Below, piece after piece: positions 17,395-26,417 of a DNA stretch of 64,000 nt. The stretch's first letter is position 1; each line of letters starts with the position of its first letter. The stretch is from Leptospira chreensis (GTDB lineage Bacteria > Spirochaetota > Leptospiria > Leptospirales > Leptospiraceae): assembly GCF_016919165.1 (NCBI RefSeq), contig NZ_JAFFPS010000023.1, positions 58,993 through 122,992 on the forward strand. Direction: 5' to 3'. Made by a program: the position numbers and the translations under genes. Below the pieces are notes generated by a model. It saw nothing but the letters and a program-made list of their open reading frames with translations, ran no database searches and had not been told where the DNA came from.

Positions 17395-18066
17395 ATGAAG
17401 AAACAAGTCTATATCGTTGATGACCACCCTCTTGTAGTAGATGCACTACAAAACTTAATAGCTAAATCGGAAGATTTAGAGTGCATCGGGAGTGCGGATA
17501 ACATTGAAAAATCATTTAATGATATAGAAAAACTGCAACCTAGTTTGGTCTTAATTGATATCCAACTCAAACAAAACCAAAATGGTTTGCAGTTACTCAA
17601 ACGTCTAAGAACAACTTTTCCAAATATCGCCGTCATCATTATCAGTATGTTGACGGATGATACATTTGTGGATCGTGCCTTTAAATTAGGTGCGATGGGA
17701 TATGTTTTCAAAGAAGACACAACCACACAAATTGTCGAAGCCATCCACACAGTTTTGAAAGGTGATTATTTTGTAAGTTCCTCACAAGCCACAAGACTGC
17801 TCGGACATTTGTACAGGGCCTCTCAAAAAGACGAAAAAGATCCTATCGACAGACTCTCCAATCGTGAATTGGAAGTGTTTCTGATGATTGGGGAAGGTAT
17901 GCCGGTGAAGGAAATTGCAGCCAATATGGGCCTTGCACCTTCTACCATTGAAACCTTAAGGTCTCGGATCAAATCCAAACTCAGCATTACGGAAAACGAA
18001 AAGTTAATCCGCGTGGCTGTAGAATGGAAATATACCCAAACCAAAACAGACATCGTCGTTTCTTAA
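17395..18066 (+). CDS. NarL/FixJ-family response regulator
   Basis: A 223-residue DNA-binding regulator. The receiver domain has the acidic pair VDDHP at residues 9-11, the phosphorylation site Asp55 in LVLIDIQL, a Ser in VIIISML and the Lys in YVFKED. A LuxR-type HTH follows from about residue 153 (LSNRELEVFLMIGEGMPVKEIAANMGLAPSTIETLRSRI, shown in part). It starts 11 bases after pntB and is likely on the same transcript, an unusual location that suggests control linked to redox or energy state. No histidine kinase is adjacent. The unit ends in a hairpin terminator. Confidence 0.9.
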   Translation: MKKQVYIVDDHPLVVDALQNLIAKSEDLECIGSADNIEKSFNDIEKLQPSLVLIDIQLKQNQNGLQLLKRLRTTFPNIAVIIISMLTDDTFVDRAFKLGAMGYVFKEDTTTQIVEAIHTVLKGDYFVSSSQATRLLGHLYRASQKDEKDPIDRLSNRELEVFLMIGEGMPVKEIAANMGLAPSTIETLRSRIKSKLSITENEKLIRVAVEWKYTQTKTDIVVS

Positions 18067-18089
18067 TTTTAAATTCAATATCTCGAAAG

Positions 18090-18126
18090 TTAGAATCTGA
18101 AATTTAAGATCCAGATTCTAATTTTT
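18090..18126 (+). terminator. Terminator of the pnt operon
   Basis: Perfect 10-bp inverted repeat (TTAGAATCTG at 18090-18099, CAGATTCTAA at 18112-18121), 12-nt loop, followed by five T. It lies between the convergent ends of the response regulator and the TPR gene, and its T-run fits the plus strand. Confidence 0.65.
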
Positions 18127-18135
18127 AGAAACAAA

Positions 18136-19149
18136 TTAATACCGAAGTTTGAAGTAGTGATAGAGTAATTCTTTTCCCTCTTGGGAAGAGAGTAACATTC
18201 TGTATGCTTCTGCTATTTTGGATTCGTTCTGGGATTGTTTTTGGATGAAGTGAAAGAAGTCGTTGGCCCTTTCGTCATAACCCAAATTCAAAAGTAAATT
18301 TAAATAAAAACTTTGGTCGTACTCATCAGCAAAGGGTGAGTATGCGATGGGACGTAATAGAGTTTCTGCATCTCTCCACTTTCGAATTTCAAAATAACAT
18401 CTTGCGAATACTTTTTTTTCTCTCCAGCCAAGTAGTCTTTGGTTTTTTAAATAGGTAAGAGATTTTTTAGGATCTTTTTCAGTAGAATAAACTACGCGAC
18501 CCATTAAATGAGATGCCTGAATGTGTTTTGGATCTTGTTCCAAAATGGTTGTGAGTTCCGCTTTTGCTTTTTCCGTATCATTCAGTTCTAAATAAGTTTT
18601 TGCTAAAATGAGTTTTGCTTCGTTGTAGTTTGCTTTGTATTCTAAAGATTTGTTTAAAGATAAAATTGCATTGTTATAATCTTTTAATATAAAGTATGCA
18701 AGGCCCAAGTTGTAATGATAAAAAGGATTGTATGGCGAGATTTGATTGGTTTCTGTCCATGTATCTTTTGCCTCGGACCAACTATCTTCTTGTGCATAAA
18801 TCATTCCGAGTAGGAAACTAGCTGCTTCATGGTTCGGTTCTTTTTTAAGGGCTTTGTTAAGGCTTTCTTTTGCCTCTTGCCATTCCATTCGAGAATACAA
18901 TAAACTTCCGTTTAAATAATCATACTCGGGATAGGATTTATAAACTTCCGATTGGATTTTTTTCCATTCGGTATCAGCTAAAAGAAATCTCCCATAACGG
19001 AGTGCATTGATAATATTACGACTTACTTTTTCCAGTTCAATCTTTGCATTGATTTCAATGGTTTCTTTATCTTCTGTTTCTGAAAAAACAGGATTTGATG
19101 ATACAAAGAGAAGAAGTCCTAATATTAGAATTGGAATTTTAGCTTTCAT
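18136..19149 (-). CDS. Exported TPR-repeat protein
   Basis: A 337-residue protein with a signal peptide (IPILILGLLLFVSSNPVFS) and a chain of about seven tetratricopeptide repeats through residue 270, for example LNGSLLYSRMEWQEAKESL, AASFLLGMIYAQEDSW, YHYNLGLAYFILKDYNNAI and AKLILAKTYLELNDTEKA. It should be periplasmic or membrane-bound and act as a scaffold. It overlaps the end of the SpsF/SpsG-like gene by 11 bases and is the last gene of the five-gene unit that begins with the aspartate kinase gene, so it may belong with the glycan-modification genes upstream. The exact partner is unknown. Confidence 0.78.
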   Translation of the reverse strand: MKAKIPILILGLLLFVSSNPVFSETEDKETIEINAKIELEKVSRNIINALRYGRFLLADTEWKKIQSEVYKSYPEYDYLNGSLLYSRMEWQEAKESLNKALKKEPNHEAASFLLGMIYAQEDSWSEAKDTWTETNQISPYNPFYHYNLGLAYFILKDYNNAILSLNKSLEYKANYNEAKLILAKTYLELNDTEKAKAELTTILEQDPKHIQASHLMGRVVYSTEKDPKKSLTYLKNQRLLGWREKKVFARCYFEIRKWRDAETLLRPIAYSPFADEYDQSFYLNLLLNLGYDERANDFFHFIQKQSQNESKIAEAYRMLLSSQEGKELLYHYFKLRY

Positions 19150-20749
19150 AAATTGATTCTAACCATTTCAATATTTTTAAGTGAGCATCGCGAACTAATT
19201 TTATTTTTGAATGAGGAAAAGCGGTCGGAAAGTTTTGATTCGTAGATAAGGAAGAAAGAGATCCTAAATAGGGAATTCCAAGTTCTAGTTCTGCAAATTG
19301 ACCCAAGGATTCGTGAATGGGTGTAATCCCGACCAAACAAACTTTTTTTCCTCTGGCCACCGATTCCATCATGGTTTGACCAAAATAAGTCAGCACAAAT
19401 TCCGAAGATTGAATTTCTTTTAAAAACTGGATATAAGACACACGTGGCAGGTATTTTATATTTTCCTGTAACGGTGGTTTCCCTCCAATTCGTGTCACCG
19501 AATGTATATTAGGTGATATATCATTTTTGGTTTGGTTTAAAAATTGTATTAGATACGAATCAATTTGTTTTGACTCTTCAGAGTTTAAATTTCCCGCGTA
19601 AACCAGGACACGGCCAGGGACCAGGGATTCCGGCCAATCCAATTCGGAGAGAGGAGAACTAAAATAGGAAATAGATTCTAGATTCGTTTTAGGTGCGACT
19701 GGATTGGGTAAAAAGAAACTAGCATTCGGTTCTGTTGGTAGATGGTTGCTATTATCGATATGAAACTGATTCACCAATGCGAATTCATTTTCCCGAATAT
19801 CCAAAATATGAGGTAGGTTGGGGGAATTCGCATCTGGCTTTGTGGAAAGCTCTACATCATATCCTTGCATTTCCAAAAATAAAGATAAGGATTTACACCG
19901 TTCCCAGTGGCCTGATCCAAACTGCGAAGGTTCCCCATATACGATCCGTAGTTTTTTCGAGTTCCTACTTACCTTGGGAAGTTGGAAAACCACTTGTTCC
20001 ACAGAAGCATTGATCGAAAAAATTTCTGGTTTGTCTTTTGCGAGTTGGATGAGATCCAGTGCTCTAAAAAAAGGATCTTTGGTTCCGAGTTCGCTCCATA
20101 GTTTACAAACAAGTTCATAGTCTTTTGGTTCATCTACCGTGATACGAAGGGATTCAAGGTTAATATCAGTTAATTGGCTTAAGTGGGGGGGATGTAATCT
20201 ATATTGTTTATGAATTTCAGGATTTTCTTTGATATGAAGGGAAACATGTTCTGTGTGGCGTTCGGGGACTGGGCCTTCGGTTTCATAAAGGAGAGACTCT
20301 GTCGAAAAACATTCCATACCCATCCCGAGGGGAAGTCCTACCATAGAAAGGCTGTAATGGGTATCAGAGATAGTGGTTATGGCTTCATACAAATAGCGGA
20401 TGGATTCTAAATCAATGTAAGGATTATCGCCTGTTATACGAAAGATATGTTTGGCTTTAAAGTGGAGACTGGCTTTACGAAAGCGATCTCTGACATCCAT
20501 CTCGGAACCGGGAAAGGATTGATAGTTTCTTGTGCCAAGATAATCGATGAGTTCTTTATCATTTTCAGGAACTAAAAATACAATTTGGTCTTTGGGAAAG
20601 ATAGTAGAAAGTCTATTGTGAATATGATCAAGGACAGAAGTGTCCGCGTCCTCTGGAATGGATTTTAAAATTTTTTTCGGAAGTCGCGTGGATCCTAGTC
20701 TTGCCTGAATGAAGGCAAAACAATCAAGCGTTGAAAGTATACCACTCAT
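19139..20749 (-). CDS. SpsF-like cytidylyltransferase fused to SpsG/PseG-like domain
   Basis: About 536 residues from ATG 20749 (GTG 20752 also in frame). Residues 10-240 are a nucleotidyltransferase of the SpsF/CMP-sugar synthetase type: FAFIQARLGSTRLPKKIL is the nucleotide loop and FRITGDNPYID holds the metal-binding Asp. Residues about 265-535 resemble SpsG/PseG nucleotide-sugar hydrolase or glycosyltransferase proteins (GSGHWERCKSLSLFLE near the domain start; YFGQTMMESVARGKKVCLVG near the end). In other bacteria these two activities are separate genes used to make nonulosonic acids or similar sugars on flagellin or surface glycans. It overlaps both neighbours. The N-terminal assignment is firm, the C-terminal one is moderate. 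Confidence 0.78.
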   Translation of the reverse strand: MSGILSTLDCFAFIQARLGSTRLPKKILKSIPEDADTSVLDHIHNRLSTIFPKDQIVFLVPENDKELIDYLGTRNYQSFPGSEMDVRDRFRKASLHFKAKHIFRITGDNPYIDLESIRYLYEAITTISDTHYSLSMVGLPLGMGMECFSTESLLYETEGPVPERHTEHVSLHIKENPEIHKQYRLHPPHLSQLTDINLESLRITVDEPKDYELVCKLWSELGTKDPFFRALDLIQLAKDKPEIFSINASVEQVVFQLPKVSRNSKKLRIVYGEPSQFGSGHWERCKSLSLFLEMQGYDVELSTKPDANSPNLPHILDIRENEFALVNQFHIDNSNHLPTEPNASFFLPNPVAPKTNLESISYFSSPLSELDWPESLVPGRVLVYAGNLNSEESKQIDSYLIQFLNQTKNDISPNIHSVTRIGGKPPLQENIKYLPRVSYIQFLKEIQSSEFVLTYFGQTMMESVARGKKVCLVGITPIHESLGQFAELELGIPYLGSLSSLSTNQNFPTAFPHSKIKLVRDAHLKILKWLESIYES

Positions 20750-22274
20750 CACAATTCAAACAAGGAGCAGGGATTTTCCCGTGTTCTCCATTAAAACTAT
20801 ATTTAAAAAAATCTAATCCCTTTCGCCAAACATCATTGAATGATTCGAAATACAAATTTCCAATCACTTCCGTTTGATTTTGTTTGCAAATGGATACAGC
20901 CCCATCTACAGAAACAGATAAGTCGCGAACCAAATGCCAACAGTAGTCTCTGTGAATGGGAGTGAGGTCACTCACTCTTCGTTCCGGAAGTTTTTTTGCA
21001 AAGGTATTGTATTTTTGTAAGATGATATTGATCCCTTTTTTCTCAAAGAAGGTAAAGTAGGGATCTATCTCCTCTTCCACTTCTTTCATTTTGATCATTT
21101 GCACGTGAAGTGATCGGCTAGGAAGGATTTCGGAAAGTTGGTTCACCGTAGCTAAAACTTTTTCCAGTTCGGATTTTCCGTACAAGGATTGGTAAACTTC
21201 TGGTTTGAGTGTCGTTACATTGACAATGATACAAAGTTTTTCTTTTTCTGAAGGCTCGAGATTACCAATCAGTGAAAGTAATGATTCCGTATTGGTGTAG
21301 AGTGCCGTTTCTATGATGAGCTCTGTTAAAAGCTCAAGTTTTAAAATTTCAGTGATCACGGATTTAAATTCAGGATGGAGGAGTGGTTCTCCATTTCCAG
21401 AAAGACTGATGGTGATCGGGGATATGAGTTCTGCATTGAGTTTGGAAATGGTTTTTTTCACATCCTCTAAAGAAACAAAACTTCCATCGTTAGTGGTATC
21501 CACAAACTCACGCGGACAGAATGTACATTTGAGTTCACAGCCTTTATAAATTTCCCATTCCAAGTAAGAGGGAGCACTGCGAAACAGTTCTGGGTTTTCT
21601 TTTAATTTAGGAAGTAGGCTTTCATATGATAATACTTTTCCTAAAGACAAAAGGCCTTGGATGAGAGTTAAAGAACGAACCGATGCCAATCGAAAGTCGA
21701 GTCGCAACTGACGTAGGTCCGGAGCTTGGTAGAATATATCTACATCATACTGATTGATATTCTTTAAAAAAAACGCATGGATGTCGGTCGCCAATGTATC
21801 CGGCAAGGATGTTAAAAACTCACGAGTGATGATCGTGGGTGTGAGTCCTGGTGGTAAATTTTCTGAATAAGAATATTGACTGAAAAAATTCTTATGACGC
21901 ACCCAAGCTTTTTCTGTTAGTTGGGAGTCTAGTAGGGGAGAAATGCCTGTAAAATAAAGAAAACAGACTTCATCCCAATCCGGATCTTTGAATTGAGATT
22001 CTGGTAAAAGTTGCCCTAGTTTGAGTAGGAATTCATATTCCTTGGAGATATCCTCATGAAGTTGGAATTTACCTTTTAGAGAACTCGAATTTACATTTGT
22101 AGAAAGTGCGGGATTTGTATTGATATGGATTTGGATTCCAGGAAATACCTGAGTCACTCGACCAAAAAATTCCTCCCACAATTCGACTTTAAAGTTTTGG
22201 TTTAAAAACTGAATCGATTGGGAGTCCAAGTAGACTACCGCAAAACTTGGGTTATAGTCCTTTCGGTTCATCAT
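20724..22274 (-). CDS. Radical SAM / SPASM protein (spiro-SPASM type)
   Basis: A 516-residue protein. The radical SAM core begins near residue 240, with EIYKGCELKCTFCPRE carrying the CxxxCxxC iron-sulfur motif and LSGNGEPLLHPEF the SAM-contact 'GGEP' equivalent. A C-terminal SPASM-like segment has CWHLVRDLSVSVDGAVSICKQNQ and APCLNCDEWYTF, the extra cluster-binding cysteines. The first 230 residues are a distinct domain with no Cys cluster. This matches what is annotated as 'spiro-SPASM protein', a family restricted to spirochaetes; its substrate has not been determined to my knowledge. It overlaps the foldase stop (TGATG) and the next gene, so it is tightly tied to the SpsF/SpsG fusion. Confidence 0.82.
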   Translation of the reverse strand: MMNRKDYNPSFAVVYLDSQSIQFLNQNFKVELWEEFFGRVTQVFPGIQIHINTNPALSTNVNSSSLKGKFQLHEDISKEYEFLLKLGQLLPESQFKDPDWDEVCFLYFTGISPLLDSQLTEKAWVRHKNFFSQYSYSENLPPGLTPTIITREFLTSLPDTLATDIHAFFLKNINQYDVDIFYQAPDLRQLRLDFRLASVRSLTLIQGLLSLGKVLSYESLLPKLKENPELFRSAPSYLEWEIYKGCELKCTFCPREFVDTTNDGSFVSLEDVKKTISKLNAELISPITISLSGNGEPLLHPEFKSVITEILKLELLTELIIETALYTNTESLLSLIGNLEPSEKEKLCIIVNVTTLKPEVYQSLYGKSELEKVLATVNQLSEILPSRSLHVQMIKMKEVEEEIDPYFTFFEKKGINIILQKYNTFAKKLPERRVSDLTPIHRDYCWHLVRDLSVSVDGAVSICKQNQTEVIGNLYFESFNDVWRKGLDFFKYSFNGEHGKIPAPCLNCDEWYTFNA

Positions 22275-23308
22275 CAGTCTAAGTTGTATTTTTCTTCCGG
22301 ATTGTTGATATTGTGTTCTTTGATGTAGATGGGATCAAAGATGGAAATCGATGTATTTTTACGTGTATTGGCAACCCATTCTTCAAAGGATGTTTGTTCC
22401 TTTTCACGAAATAAAAAACCTTGGATCCCTTTTCTGACAGCATCCAGTGGAGTGGGTCTCATTCCTTCAATGTAAACCAAACAATATCTTTTGCGATCAT
22501 CGCGGAAAACTTCGGAAATTTTTCCAGGACCACCTACTTGTGATAATACGGAAGCTGTAGTTGGTTGAGATTTGAACAACTCAAATGTCGGAACCCAGTT
22601 GACCAAACCACCATTCAAACGATATCTTGATTCGTTTCTTGGACCAGAGGCAACTAGTTTGAAGAAAGATGGATCTTTTAAGGATTTGTTTTTAATTTCT
22701 GTAAGTTCGTTGAAAACTCGAGTTTCTTCATCGATAGATGCATTTGATGGTGATAAAACAATTTCTCTAAATTTGAATTCTGATCCCACCTTCGCCTTGT
22801 TTTTGTTATACCAAGCGAGAATTTCTTGTTCGGAAGGTAGGGGCGGACTCACTTTGATTTGTAGGAGTTGGCCTTTTTTGATTTGGTAAGGTAAATCTTC
22901 CAGCCATACATCATAAGGTAAATTGAACTGATTTTGGACGGCCTTTTTAAATTGTTCTAGGTCACTGATCCCTTGTGCTTCCATCCGTTTTTGGATTTCT
23001 GCTTCGATCCGTTTTTCATTTACCTGAATGGATTCTTCATCGGCCGCATTGTCCACCACAGCCCTATCGATTAAAAAATCAACGACTTGGGTGTGGAGGG
23101 ATCCTTTCTTTCGATAATTTGGAAAAAATCGAGATAGGTTTTTATAACGTTCGGTCCCTTCTTCATAATCCAAGGTAGAAATAGATTTGGGTCCCACAAT
23201 GGCAAGGACTGCATTTAAGGATTCGTAAGAGTTTAAACTTATGAGAGGGGCAAATAATAGGCTTAAGGCAAGAACCGATGCAAAAAACAAAACGAAAACT
23301 CGAGACAT
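22274..23308 (-). CDS. SurA-like periplasmic foldase / peptidyl-prolyl isomerase
   Basis: About 344 residues from ATG 23308, chosen over ATG 23326 because AAAGGAT sits at the right distance upstream. It has a signal peptide (VFVLFFASVLALSLLFAPLISL), a SurA N-domain-like helical region with VVDFLIDRAVVDNAADEESIQVNEKRI, and a parvulin-like section around residues 170-275 (EFKFREIVLSPS, RNESRYRLNGGLVNWV, KISEVFRDDRKRYCLVYIEG). The catalytic residues of parvulins are not obvious, so chaperone rather than isomerase activity may dominate. Role in outer-membrane protein folding is the family inference. It begins 30 bases after lysC ends. Confidence 0.75.
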   Translation of the reverse strand: MSRVFVLFFASVLALSLLFAPLISLNSYESLNAVLAIVGPKSISTLDYEEGTERYKNLSRFFPNYRKKGSLHTQVVDFLIDRAVVDNAADEESIQVNEKRIEAEIQKRMEAQGISDLEQFKKAVQNQFNLPYDVWLEDLPYQIKKGQLLQIKVSPPLPSEQEILAWYNKNKAKVGSEFKFREIVLSPSNASIDEETRVFNELTEIKNKSLKDPSFFKLVASGPRNESRYRLNGGLVNWVPTFELFKSQPTTASVLSQVGGPGKISEVFRDDRKRYCLVYIEGMRPTPLDAVRKGIQGFLFREKEQTSFEEWVANTRKNTSISIFDPIYIKEHNINNPEEKYNLD

Positions 23309-23338
23309 TCGTGATCCTTTTTGCATACGGTCGTAAAT

Positions 23339-24553
23339 TTACCCGATGAACGTGGTATGTAAAGCCTTTACTGCATCTTCCGCTTGGTTTTGTTTGATGA
23401 CGCAGGAAATTTTGATCTCAGAAGTGGAAATCATTTCAATATTGATGTTTTTCTCCGCAAGGGATTGGAACATTTTAGCGGCCACACCTACGTGCGATTT
23501 CATACCAACACCGACAGCAGAAACAATAGAGATGTTCTCATCAATTTCTGCCTTTCCATTTCCATGGTCTTTTGCATAAGCATCAATGATGGGTCTTGTA
23601 GCCGAAATATCTTTTTTGGCGATGGTGAAGGATATGGTATTGATTCCGTCTCTTGGAGAAGACTGAACAATGACATCCACAATCACATCTTTGTTTGCTA
23701 ATTGAGTAAACAACTCTGCAGCAATTCCTGGTTTGTCTTTTACATCAGCAATGGTCACTCGGGCTTGGTCGCCTTTTGCGGTAACTCCGCTCACTTTCAT
23801 TTTTTCCATAATTTTGTCCTCACTCATCACTAAAGTTCCCGGTTTGTCGTGGAAACTGGATCGTACGTGGATTACCACGTTATAGTTCATACCTAATTCC
23901 ACACTCCGAGAGTGAAGGACTCCAGCACCAAGGCTTGCGAGTTCCAACATTTCTTCGTATGTAATTTGTTTGTGCATCTTTGCGGTTGGAATCTTTCGTG
24001 GGTCGGCAGTATAAACTCCATCCACGTCTGTATAAATTTCACATTCATCAGCGCCGAGTGCTGCAGCAAGAGCCACAGCAGAAGTATCACTTCCTCCGCG
24101 ACCAAGGGTGACAATATTTTCGTCTTTGTCGATTCCTTGGAAACCAGCAACAATAACCACCTTTCCTTTGTTAAACGCTTCATCAATTCGAGAACGATCA
24201 ATCATCTCGATCTTTCCATTGGAAAAGTTTCCATCCGTTAGGATTTTTAATTGAGAACCGGTAAAGGACTGTGCAGGTACTCCTGCTTCGTTCAGAGCGA
24301 TGGCAAGAAGAGCAATCGACACTTGTTCACCCGTGGAGAGCAACATGTCCATTTCCCGTTTGGGAGGATTTTTAGAGATCTGGTCAGCTAGGTCGACGAG
24401 TTCGTCTGTAGTATGTCCCATTGCAGAAACTACAACGGCAACTTTTTGGCCTTCGTCGTGGTAACGTTTGATACGTCTGGCCACATTTTGGATTTTAGTG
24501 GTGTCACCAACGGAGGTTCCACCGTATTTTTGGACAACGATTTTCGATGACAT
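23339..24553 (-). CDS. lysC: Aspartate kinase
   Basis: Phosphorylates aspartate, the first step to lysine, diaminopimelate, threonine and methionine. The 404-residue monofunctional form has [11 protein letters not shown] at the N-terminus, [18 protein letters not shown] and [16 protein letters not shown] in the kinase domain, and two ACT domains at the end ([19 protein letters not shown] and [22 protein letters not shown]) for feedback by lysine and/or threonine. Length is typical. No leader riboswitch is visible in the 55 bases up to the divergent desaturase region. It opens the operon that contains the foldase and spiro-SPASM genes. Confidence 0.95.
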   Translation of the reverse strand: MSSKIVVQKYGGTSVGDTTKIQNVARRIKRYHDEGQKVAVVVSAMGHTTDELVDLADQISKNPPKREMDMLLSTGEQVSIALLAIALNEAGVPAQSFTGSQLKILTDGNFSNGKIEMIDRSRIDEAFNKGKVVIVAGFQGIDKDENIVTLGRGGSDTSAVALAAALGADECEIYTDVDGVYTADPRKIPTAKMHKQITYEEMLELASLGAGVLHSRSVELGMNYNVVIHVRSSFHDKPGTLVMSEDKIMEKMKVSGVTAKGDQARVTIADVKDKPGIAAELFTQLANKDVIVDVIVQSSPRDGINTISFTIAKKDISATRPIIDAYAKDHGNGKAEIDENISIVSAVGVGMKSHVGVAAKMFQSLAEKNINIEMISTSEIKISCVIKQNQAEDAVKALHTTFIG

Positions 24554-24656
24554 GGGTTTATGGACAGGGTGCTACAGGCAAATCGGGAATCAAGTAGAAT
24601 GAATTTTTTTGCAACCAAACGCTCATAGTGGACTCCAACTGTATAGGTTTATCAGA

Positions 24657-25592
24657 ATGAATTCTTCTCCCGCAACCGTTGAGCCCCTTGTCAAAGAACA
24701 AGCACCCTTCCTCTTTCTTGTTTTGTTCTTTTTGGTGCAAGCCACTGTCCTTACTGTTTTTACTGTACCTTTTTCCTGGTCCCTCGTTGGGGTCGCTCTA
24801 GGTTCTTATTTCCTTCGGATGTTTGGAATCACTGCCGCCTACCATCGTTACTTTTCCCATGCTTCCTTTAAAACCTCTCGTGTTTTCCAATTTGTTTTGG
24901 CTTGGATTGGGGCGATGGCGATGCAAAAAGGCCCTCTTTGGTGGGCCGCTCATCACAGAAACCACCACAAGTATTCTGACACGGAAAAGGACATCCATTC
25001 CCCTAGCCGGAAAGGATTTTGGTACTCTCATATGTTTTGGTTTCTCCGAGATGATTATAATGATTACGAAGCCAAACTCATTCCCGATTTTTATAAATAT
25101 CCTGAATTACGGATTCTCGATCGTTTCCACTGGATCGCTCCTTTAAGTTATGCGGTTTTACTTTATGCCGTTGGTGGTTGGGGTTGGCTTGTTTATGGTT
25201 ATGCTGTTTCTACTTTTTTTCTAGGACATGCTACTTGGACCATCAACTCCCTTTCCCATGTGTATGGATCGGTTCGTTATGATTCCAGAGACACAAGTAA
25301 AAACAATCTATGGCTTGCTCTTCTCACTATGGGAGAGGGTTGGCATAACAACCACCATTACTATTGTTCTTCTGCGAACCAAGGGTTCTATTGGTATGAA
25401 GTGGATGTTTCCTATTATATTTTAAAGACACTCAGTTGGTTTGGAATTGTTTGGGATCTAAAAAAACCACCGAAGAAAGTTTTAGACGAAGGCCTTCTTC
25501 GTGACCGCGAACAAAAGGAAAGAAAACGTTTGTTACAAGAGACAAAACAACCGGCAAAGATAAAAAATAAAGTAGGGGTGTTATCTACTTAA
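24657..25592 (+). CDS. Acyl-CoA (stearoyl-CoA type) desaturase
   Basis: About 311 residues from ATG 24657; an in-frame TTG at 24609 would add 16 residues with no conserved content. It is a membrane di-iron desaturase: HRYFSHASF (HxxxxH), WAAHHRNHHKYSD (HxxHH) and GEGWHNNHHYY (HxxHH) are the three histidine boxes, set between four hydrophobic segments. This delta-9 acyl-CoA class introduces a double bond into saturated acyl chains, which sets membrane fluidity. It reads away from lysC and converges on a small membrane-protein gene, with 4 bases between the stops. Confidence 0.92.
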   Translation: MNSSPATVEPLVKEQAPFLFLVLFFLVQATVLTVFTVPFSWSLVGVALGSYFLRMFGITAAYHRYFSHASFKTSRVFQFVLAWIGAMAMQKGPLWWAAHHRNHHKYSDTEKDIHSPSRKGFWYSHMFWFLRDDYNDYEAKLIPDFYKYPELRILDRFHWIAPLSYAVLLYAVGGWGWLVYGYAVSTFFLGHATWTINSLSHVYGSVRYDSRDTSKNNLWLALLTMGEGWHNNHHYYCSSANQGFYWYEVDVSYYILKTLSWFGIVWDLKKPPKKVLDEGLLRDREQKERKRLLQETKQPAKIKNKVGVLST

Positions 25593-25596
25593 AAGT

Positions 25597-26106
25597 TTAA
25601 ACACCCAATCGTTTGCGAATGTCTGCCGGGATACTTTGGATGGAATCGTATCTTTTTTTCTTTCCACCCGGTAGTGACACATAATAAAATCCGTTGATCA
25701 TTTCCAAAAAATAATCCTCTCCTTTTTCTCCTAAAGATCTGTTATCGAGTTCTTTAACCATTTTTTGGTATTTGGAAGGAAGGAGATTCCAATTCATATA
25801 ATTAGTAACCACTCCTTGGTCGTTGACGGTATAGGCTCCGTCTTGGTGGAGGATTTTGGTTCCATTATAATCGAAAATTTCCATCACCTTTAGATTGTTA
25901 TCTTTTGTAGATTTGGAATCCTTTTTGGATTTACCTGTGGAAGGATTGGATGGATCGTCAGAACCTGATACTTGTTTTGATTTTGTATTTGTTGGTTTAT
26001 CTTTTTTTCTTAGTTTTCCAAAAAGAAGTAAAAATATACCAGCAAACGTGAGTGATGCGAATAAAAAAATTTCTGTAGTTGATAAATCAAATAAGTAACG
26101 CCACAT
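25597..26106 (-). CDS. Small single-pass membrane protein, unknown function
   Basis: About 169 residues from ATG 26106, which lies 2 bases past the stop of the upstream lipoprotein gene; a longer frame reaching 26169 would overlap that gene. One hydrophobic helix (TTEIFLFASLTFAGIFLLLFG) at the start is followed by a basic, Ser/Lys-rich linker and a C-terminal domain with short beta-like segments (YNGTKILHQDGAYTVNDQG, YFLEMINGFYYVSLPGGKKKRYDSI). I do not recognise a family. It is the last gene of a four-gene minus-strand unit with two lipoproteins and an oxidoreductase. Confidence 0.6.
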   Translation of the reverse strand: MWRYLFDLSTTEIFLFASLTFAGIFLLLFGKLRKKDKPTNTKSKQVSGSDDPSNPSTGKSKKDSKSTKDNNLKVMEIFDYNGTKILHQDGAYTVNDQGVVTNYMNWNLLPSKYQKMVKELDNRSLGEKGEDYFLEMINGFYYVSLPGGKKKRYDSIQSIPADIRKRLGV

Positions 26107-26108
26107 AA

Positions 26109-26417
26109 CTATCGAAAACTCGTTCCAATCGCCTTGCAGGAATCGGGAAGATAACCTTCTGTGTTCCAAGTGTTACAAGTAACAAGTTCTATGGCCCTGG
26201 AACAAAGTTTTAGATCATCAATTTTGACCCTTCCGAGAAAAATGGCCCCGGGGAGTTTTTCTCGACCACAGGCTGAATTTTTCAGAGCATAGGTTTCAAA
26301 AATCTTTTGGTTTGCTTCCTGTGCGGAATAAAACAAATCGTCTCGATTTTGGATGCAATGAAAAGATAACCCGACGCAAAGGAGTGGGATACCTATCCCC
26401 GAAAAAAACAATTTCAT
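26109..26417 (-). CDS. Small putative lipoprotein, unknown function
   Basis: A 102-residue protein with a signal peptide ending in CVGLSFHC, a plausible lipobox with Cys21 as the lipid site. The mature part has four more cysteines (SACGR, LKLCS, VTCN, DSCK) that could form disulfides in the periplasm or at the surface. It overlaps the upstream LEA-like lipoprotein by 4 bases. No family recognised. Confidence 0.6.
   Translation of the reverse strand: MKLFFSGIGIPLLCVGLSFHCIQNRDDLFYSAQEANQKIFETYALKNSACGREKLPGAIFLGRVKIDDLKLCSRAIELVTCNTWNTEGYLPDSCKAIGTSFR

Noticed and set aside
24554..24656. Possible lysine riboswitch upstream of lysC
   Set aside because: The divergent spacer is about 100 bases and has none of the multi-helix structure expected; no support.
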